Part shown: positions 60,083 through 64,000 of the stretch, in pieces
Position numbering within the stretch: position 1 is the first letter of the stretch
Layout: each line of letters begins with the position of its first letter
Assembly: GCA_964524145.1 (NCBI GenBank)
Contig: CAZGCA010000001.1
Location: forward strand, 1 to 64,000
Length of the DNA stretch: 64,000 bases
Origin: CAZGCA01 sp964524145
GTDB taxonomy: Bacteria > Hydrogenedentota > CAZGCA01
Direction of reading: 5' to 3'
Notes under the pieces: model-generated
What the model saw: the letters and a program-made list of their open reading frames with translations, nothing else
What the model was told of the DNA's origin: nothing
Databases searched by the model: none
Made by a program: the position numbers and the translations under genes

Positions 60083-61882
60083 CTACGGTGAGTGCGAGCC
60101 GTCCGGAGACAGTTCCTCAAGCAGTTCGCGGGCGGTGTTGTTGGACGGGTCCAATCTGAGAGCTTCGTCGAGTTGAGATCTGGCATCGTCGGGGCGGCCC
60201 TGGCGAACGTACGCTTTCGCGAGGTTGATACGTGCCTGCACAAACAATGGCGCAAACGAGACCGCCGCTTCGTATTCGCTCAGGGCTTCGGCGAACCTTC
60301 CGAGGTGGCTGTAAGCGACACCGAGATTGTTGTGCAGACCGCCGTGATAGCTTTCCGCGAGAGTGTTCTTCGGGTTGATCCGGGCGATCTCCTCTTCGGT
60401 CCACAAGGCCTTCACCTTCTCCGGCGCATCGGTGAGCAGATGGTATGGGTTGAGTTCGAGAGCGCGCTGGTACGCCGTTGCCCCTTTGCGATACTCCCCA
60501 CCCCTAAGATAGGCGTCGCCGAGTTCTGCATGGGTGCGGTACTTTCTTGGGGATTTTCTCGCCGCATCCTCCCACAACACGAGCTCGTTGCGCCAGACAT
60601 AGTTGCGCTGGTGGGTGAGAACGCCCAGCAGTATGGTAAGCAGCAGCGCCACCGCAACATGGTTGAAGGTGGGGGACCGTCTTTCCCCGGGCCAGTATAC
60701 CGCCAACTTCGGTGCTATCCCGGCCAAGACAATACCCACGAACAGACAGAACCCGATCGAGGGAAGGTACAACCGGTGTTCGTTAAGGATTACGTTCAGG
60801 GGATGGACGCTTGATGTCGGGACGAGAGTAATCAAGTACCACGCTATAGCGAAGGCAACAAGCGGACGTTTTCGACGGTAGTACACAGCTGCTCCCACAA
60901 CGCCCAGGATCACTGCCAACGACGCCAGCACGGCCGGTTCCACCAGCGAATAGGCGACGGCGATATGGTGGTCGACGTTCAACCCGAACGGAAAGAGAAA
61001 CAGGAATATGTAGAACACGATGGCTTTTGACTGGGTGAGCACGTTTTCCCAGACACCGCGCACAAAATAGCCGCCTCCGCCCACCGCGAAAGGACCGTAT
61101 TGGGCAAACAGAGTAAACCTCAGGCCGATGAAAGCCGCCGTAACGAGCCAGATAGCCAGGTGGTATTTGCCCACTGTCTTGACAAAACCCTCCTTGTTTT
61201 CCCGACACAGGAGCAGTTCTGCAAACGCCACCACGAGCGGGAACGACAGTGCCAGTTCCTTCGTGCAGACCGATAGCGCGTAGGCTGACGCACTTGCCGC
61301 TACCCAGAGACACACCGCCCGCCGCGAGCGGGCGCCGTGCGCTTTCAGGAAACACGCAAAACCGAGGATGTACCACACCGAGCACAACGCCGAGGAACGT
61401 GCCGAGACGTAGTTTACGGCTTCAGCGTTGACCGGATGAATCGCAAATACCGCCGCTGCCAGGAACGCCACGAGTGCGCGTTTGGCGAGCATATGCGCGA
61501 GCAGGTACACAGCAGCAACCGTGATGCAGTGGATAAACACGTTGGTGATATGAAAACTGAGCGCCCCTTCGCCGAACAGGGTGAAGTTGAGTGCGAAGGT
61601 CGAGAGCAGGAGTGGCCGGTACATTGCGCTGCGGGCTCCGAACGTGGAAGCCGTGCTGGGCTCGCCGAAGAAATGCTGTACGTTTCGCAGGTCGCGCAAG
61701 CTCTCATTCTCGACGATGTGGTGGTAGTCATCGTAACAGAATCCCCGATGGAACGCGTTCGAGTACACGAGCAGGCATAGGCAAACCAGTGCGGCCAATC
61801 GGACGACGTGCCAGGTCGCGCTCGTGTCGTTCAGGAACCTGTCAAACCCGTGTTCCAGTGTTGAGCTCTGAATATCGTGCAT
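60083..61882 (-). CDS. TMTC-like membrane protein with C-terminal TPR repeats
   Basis: 599 residues. The first 430 carry about ten membrane spans. An early loop with acidic FCYDDYHHIVEN matches the diacidic/His region of GT-C O-mannosyltransferase-like proteins, and IHPVNAEAVNYVSARSS is a TMTC-type segment. The last 160 residues are TPR units (RTHAELGDAYLRGGEYRKGA, HNNLGVAYSHLGRFAEAL, INLAKAYVRQGRPDDA). The probable role is glycosyl transfer to exported proteins or a scaffold for it. The ATG follows the ABC ATPase stop codon without any gap (TAGATG), so translation is coupled to the importer operon. Confidence 0.82.
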   Translation of the reverse strand: MHDIQSSTLEHGFDRFLNDTSATWHVVRLAALVCLCLLVYSNAFHRGFCYDDYHHIVENESLRDLRNVQHFFGEPSTASTFGARSAMYRPLLLSTFALNFTLFGEGALSFHITNVFIHCITVAAVYLLAHMLAKRALVAFLAAAVFAIHPVNAEAVNYVSARSSALCSVWYILGFACFLKAHGARSRRAVCLWVAASASAYALSVCTKELALSFPLVVAFAELLLCRENKEGFVKTVGKYHLAIWLVTAAFIGLRFTLFAQYGPFAVGGGGYFVRGVWENVLTQSKAIVFYIFLFLFPFGLNVDHHIAVAYSLVEPAVLASLAVILGVVGAAVYYRRKRPLVAFAIAWYLITLVPTSSVHPLNVILNEHRLYLPSIGFCLFVGIVLAGIAPKLAVYWPGERRSPTFNHVAVALLLTILLGVLTHQRNYVWRNELVLWEDAARKSPRKYRTHAELGDAYLRGGEYRKGATAYQRALELNPYHLLTDAPEKVKALWTEEEIARINPKNTLAESYHGGLHNNLGVAYSHLGRFAEALSEYEAAVSFAPLFVQARINLAKAYVRQGRPDDARSQLDEALRLDPSNNTARELLEELSPDGSHSP

Positions 61883-62701
61883 CTATTCCACCTTGTGCGC
61901 ACCGTGCGGTCGCGTTAGACGCCTTGGCAGCACGAACGGGCGGCCGGTGTTCTCGTTGATGTGGACGGTGACGTCAACCTCGTAGACGGCACGCAGCGTG
62001 TTCTCGACAAGCACTTCGGCTGGCGTTCCTTCGGCGAAGATCTGGCCCTCTTTGAGCAAGACGAGCCGGTCGCAGTACTGTGACGCGAGATTCAGGTCGT
62101 GCGAAACCAGCAGGATCGTCAGGCGGCGTTCTGCGTTCAGCTTTCTGAGAATCTCGTAGATCTCCAACTCATGTCTCAGGTCGAGGAACGAAGTCGGCTC
62201 GTCGAGCAGAAGGATCCGTGGCTCCTGGGCGAGCGCTTTTGCAATTATCACACGCTGTCGTTCACCGCCGCTGAGCTCGTTCACGGCCCTGTTCTCGAAG
62301 GGTTCCGTGTCCGTCATCCTCATTGCCTGCCGTGCGATCTCGATGTCCGAGGTCGACTCGAAGGCCGCACGTCCCATGAACGGCGCGCGGCCCATCAGCA
62401 CCACCTCGAACGCTCTGAATGGGAACGAAACCGAGAGTTCCTGTGGGACAACCGCCATGAACTCCGCGACCGACCTGTTCGAGAGCGCGGTTATCTCCGT
62501 TCCGAAAAGCGATATGGTGCCGCTCTCGGGAAGCAGGACGCGGCTCAACAGCTTGAGGATGGTGGTCTTGCCCGAGCCGTTCGGTCCAATGAGACCGACC
62601 ATCTCGCCTTCGCTTACCGTCATGTCGATTCCCCGCAGAACGGGGTCGGCCAGGTATCGGAATCTGAGCGATCGGACTTCAATTGGCGTTGTCCCGCTCA
62701 T
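61883..62701 (-). CDS. Metal-chelate/cobalamin-type ABC transporter ATPase (BtuD/FecE-like)
   Basis: 272 residues. Walker A is GLIGPNGSGKTTILK, signature NELSGGERQRVIIAKAL, Walker B RILLLDEPTSFLD, with the D-loop and the switch His in LLVSHDLNLAS. The C-terminal extension (VYEVDVTVHINENTGRPFVLP) is typical of the FepC/BtuD group. It overlaps the permease start by 4 bp. It powers uptake of cobalamin, heme or an iron chelate. Confidence 0.94.
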   Translation of the reverse strand: MSGTTPIEVRSLRFRYLADPVLRGIDMTVSEGEMVGLIGPNGSGKTTILKLLSRVLLPESGTISLFGTEITALSNRSVAEFMAVVPQELSVSFPFRAFEVVLMGRAPFMGRAAFESTSDIEIARQAMRMTDTEPFENRAVNELSGGERQRVIIAKALAQEPRILLLDEPTSFLDLRHELEIYEILRKLNAERRLTILLVSHDLNLASQYCDRLVLLKEGQIFAEGTPAEVLVENTLRAVYEVDVTVHINENTGRPFVLPRRLTRPHGAHKVE

Positions 62702-63705
62702 GCGTAGTACGCGCCTTTGCGTCGCCGCTTAAGAAGGAAAATGAAAAACGGGCCGCCGCACAACACCGTTATCACGCCTACCGGTATCTCGGTGGGCGCG
62801 ATCAACGTTCGCGCCACCGTGTCCGCTACGACAAGGAAGCCCGCACCCGCGAGCAGCGCCGACGGCAGAAGCAGCCTGTGGTCCGGACCGAGGATGAGAC
62901 GCATGACATGTGGCACGATCAGCCCTACAAACCCGATAGGCCCCGAGTAGGCAACTGCTGCGGCAGTAACAAAAGAAGCTGCAATGAATGTCTTTCTTTT
63001 CAGAGTCTCGACCTCGATACCGAGCTGCTTGGCGGGTTCTTCGCCGAGCGTCATGATGTTGAATTGACGCGTCAAGGTAAACAGGAAGACCGAGCCGATA
63101 CCGACGTAGGCTGCCACGACGCCAAGCGTGCCGTATGTCAGCGGAACGAGGTTACCCATCAGCCAAATGACAATGTCGTTCATAGTTGCGAAGTCGACTA
63201 TTGACGTCACAAACATCACCATTGCGCCGAAGAACGCGTTGATGATGACGCCGACAAGAAGCAGCGTATGCCTGTGGACTACTCCTCCCACAGACGCAAC
63301 CCTGTAGACAAAGAATATTGTTACCGTCGCGCCCACGAACGCGAACAGTGGTATCGTCGAAATGCCGAGGATGCTCGCTTCGAGCCCCAACAGCATGCCG
63401 GCTACCGCGCCGAGTGCCGCGCCTCCCGAGATGCCGAGAATGTACGGGTCGGCAAGCGGGTTCCGCAAAAGAGCCTGGAACGAGACGCCCGATACGGAAA
63501 GCGCCGCGCCAACGAGCGCTGCCAGAAGTATCCTGGGTATGCGTACGTCGAAAAGGATTTCCTTGTCAGGCGACACGCCCTTGATGGCCTGAAGGACACT
63601 GATGCTGGTTTCGCTGATCAATGAAGAGACGATCATTGCAGCGAGCAGCAGGATGGCCAGCAAGCCTACAACAGCGATGAACCGTCGCGGGTTGAGGGTC
63701 TTCAT
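62698..63705 (-). CDS. FecCD/BtuC-type ABC permease
   Basis: 335 residues with about ten membrane spans. Family features are VSGVSFQALLRNPLADPYILGISGGAALGA (residues about 65-95), then ALAYSGPIGFVGLIVPHVMRLI near 245 as the coupling region. It is encoded between the binding protein and the ATPase with 4-bp overlaps on both sides, forming one importer operon. Confidence 0.95.
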   Translation of the reverse strand: MKTLNPRRFIAVVGLLAILLLAAMIVSSLISETSISVLQAIKGVSPDKEILFDVRIPRILLAALVGAALSVSGVSFQALLRNPLADPYILGISGGAALGAVAGMLLGLEASILGISTIPLFAFVGATVTIFFVYRVASVGGVVHRHTLLLVGVIINAFFGAMVMFVTSIVDFATMNDIVIWLMGNLVPLTYGTLGVVAAYVGIGSVFLFTLTRQFNIMTLGEEPAKQLGIEVETLKRKTFIAASFVTAAAVAYSGPIGFVGLIVPHVMRLILGPDHRLLLPSALLAGAGFLVVADTVARTLIAPTEIPVGVITVLCGGPFFIFLLKRRRKGAYYA

Positions 63706-64000
63706 TCCGGGGGTTCCTCAAATACTTCGGGATGGATGACGCGGGCTACCTCCCGAAGCGCGTCGACGATCCGCGGTCCGGGCCGGATAAGCTCGTCGGT
63801 GTCGAGCCCGTAGATTCTGTCGTTCTTCACTGCCGGTATGGAATCCCACCGCAGCCACCAGTCCCGCCGTTTCTCCCTGTCCTCCGGGCTGAACGCCGAA
63901 CCCATGGAGGCGTCTATTATCACGTCCGGGGCGCGCTTGATCACCTCTTCCATGTTGAAGCGCGGATACATGCCGACGGCGCCCGACGCGATGTTTGTGC
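63702..64000 (-). CDS. BtuF-like periplasmic binding protein, C-terminal part (runs off the window)
   Basis: Only the last 98 or so residues are present; the gene continues past 64000. The visible part has MYPRFNMEEVIKRAPDVIID, WLRWDSIPAVKNDRIYGLD, then RPGPRIVDALREVARVIHP, the C-terminal lobe of class III (BtuF/FhuD) binding proteins. It delivers the ligand to the following permease. Cobalamin is plausible, but heme or a siderophore cannot be excluded. Confidence 0.9.
   Translation of the reverse strand, partial: TNIASGAVGMYPRFNMEEVIKRAPDVIIDASMGSAFSPEDREKRRDWWLRWDSIPAVKNDRIYGLDTDELIRPGPRIVDALREVARVIHPEVFEEPPE

Overview
The window comes from a diderm, probably anaerobic or microaerophilic bacterium of moderately high GC. 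An lptC-lptA-lptB set implies an LPS outer membrane. EtfBA followed by a membrane FeS/cytochrome-b protein implies electron delivery to a menaquinone-type pool. A dockerin-bearing NHL/protease protein, a PEP-CTERM protein, a GH29 fucosidase, a Tat-type Gfo/Idh/MocA oxidoreductase and a UroD-like methyltransferase together resemble uncultivated Planctomycetota/Lentisphaerota/Hydrogenedentota-type bacteria. That placement is inference. The 100-N gap at 1057-1156 shows this is a draft, possibly metagenome-derived, assembly.

Layout. 0-6.3 kb: a very large secreted NHL-repeat/caspase-like/dockerin protein facing a secreted alpha-L-fucosidase. 6.3-10.5 kb: etfB-etfA-EtfAB:quinone oxidoreductase behind a consensus sigma-70 promoter. 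10.5-16.6 kb: an accessory stretch with REP-like palindromes, small ORFs, three integron attC-like sites around a pyrophosphatase-like ORF and a racemase, a TIM-barrel/MocA pair and an orphan radical SAM protein. 16.6-23.3 kb: an MFS transporter, then the housekeeping operon yicC-gmk-rpoZ-coaBC-udg, a TPR protein and a UroD-family protein. 23.3-25.5 kb, minus strand: cold-shock protein, RluB, ScpB. 25.6-37.1 kb: a long plus-strand run with DUF1573, queH-queA-tgt, yajC-secDF, nadC-birA-coaX and lptC-lptA-lptB. 37.1-46 kb: an FAD oxidoreductase diverging from a radical SAM/DUF1858 pair, then hisS, aspS, a nicotinate phosphoribosyltransferase and a 2-hydroxyacid dehydrogenase.

46-54 kb carries surface and secreted functions. 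There is a type IV-like prepilin behind a textbook sigma-54 promoter and a strange Tyr/Trp-rich, then Arg/Ser/Pro-rich, secreted protein. Next come two tandem paralogous secreted proteins of unknown function, followed by a sodium/solute symporter and its small accessory protein. 54-58.5 kb is a defence island: an HNH endonuclease with a beta-class DNA methyltransferase, and a PIN-domain toxin with an unusually large partner. 59-60 kb holds a PEP-CTERM protein behind a second textbook sigma-54 promoter. 60-64 kb, minus strand, is a BtuF-BtuC-BtuD-like metal-chelate/corrinoid importer translationally abutted to a TMTC-like membrane TPR protein.

The candidates I consider most novel are: (i) the tandem secreted paralogues plus symporter cassette at 48.6-53.9 kb; (ii) the 311-residue PIN partner; (iii) the duplicated clan-CD protease in which one copy has lost its catalytic His; and (iv) the relic gene cassettes at 10.9-15.95 kb. 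I saw no tRNA, rRNA or CRISPR array.
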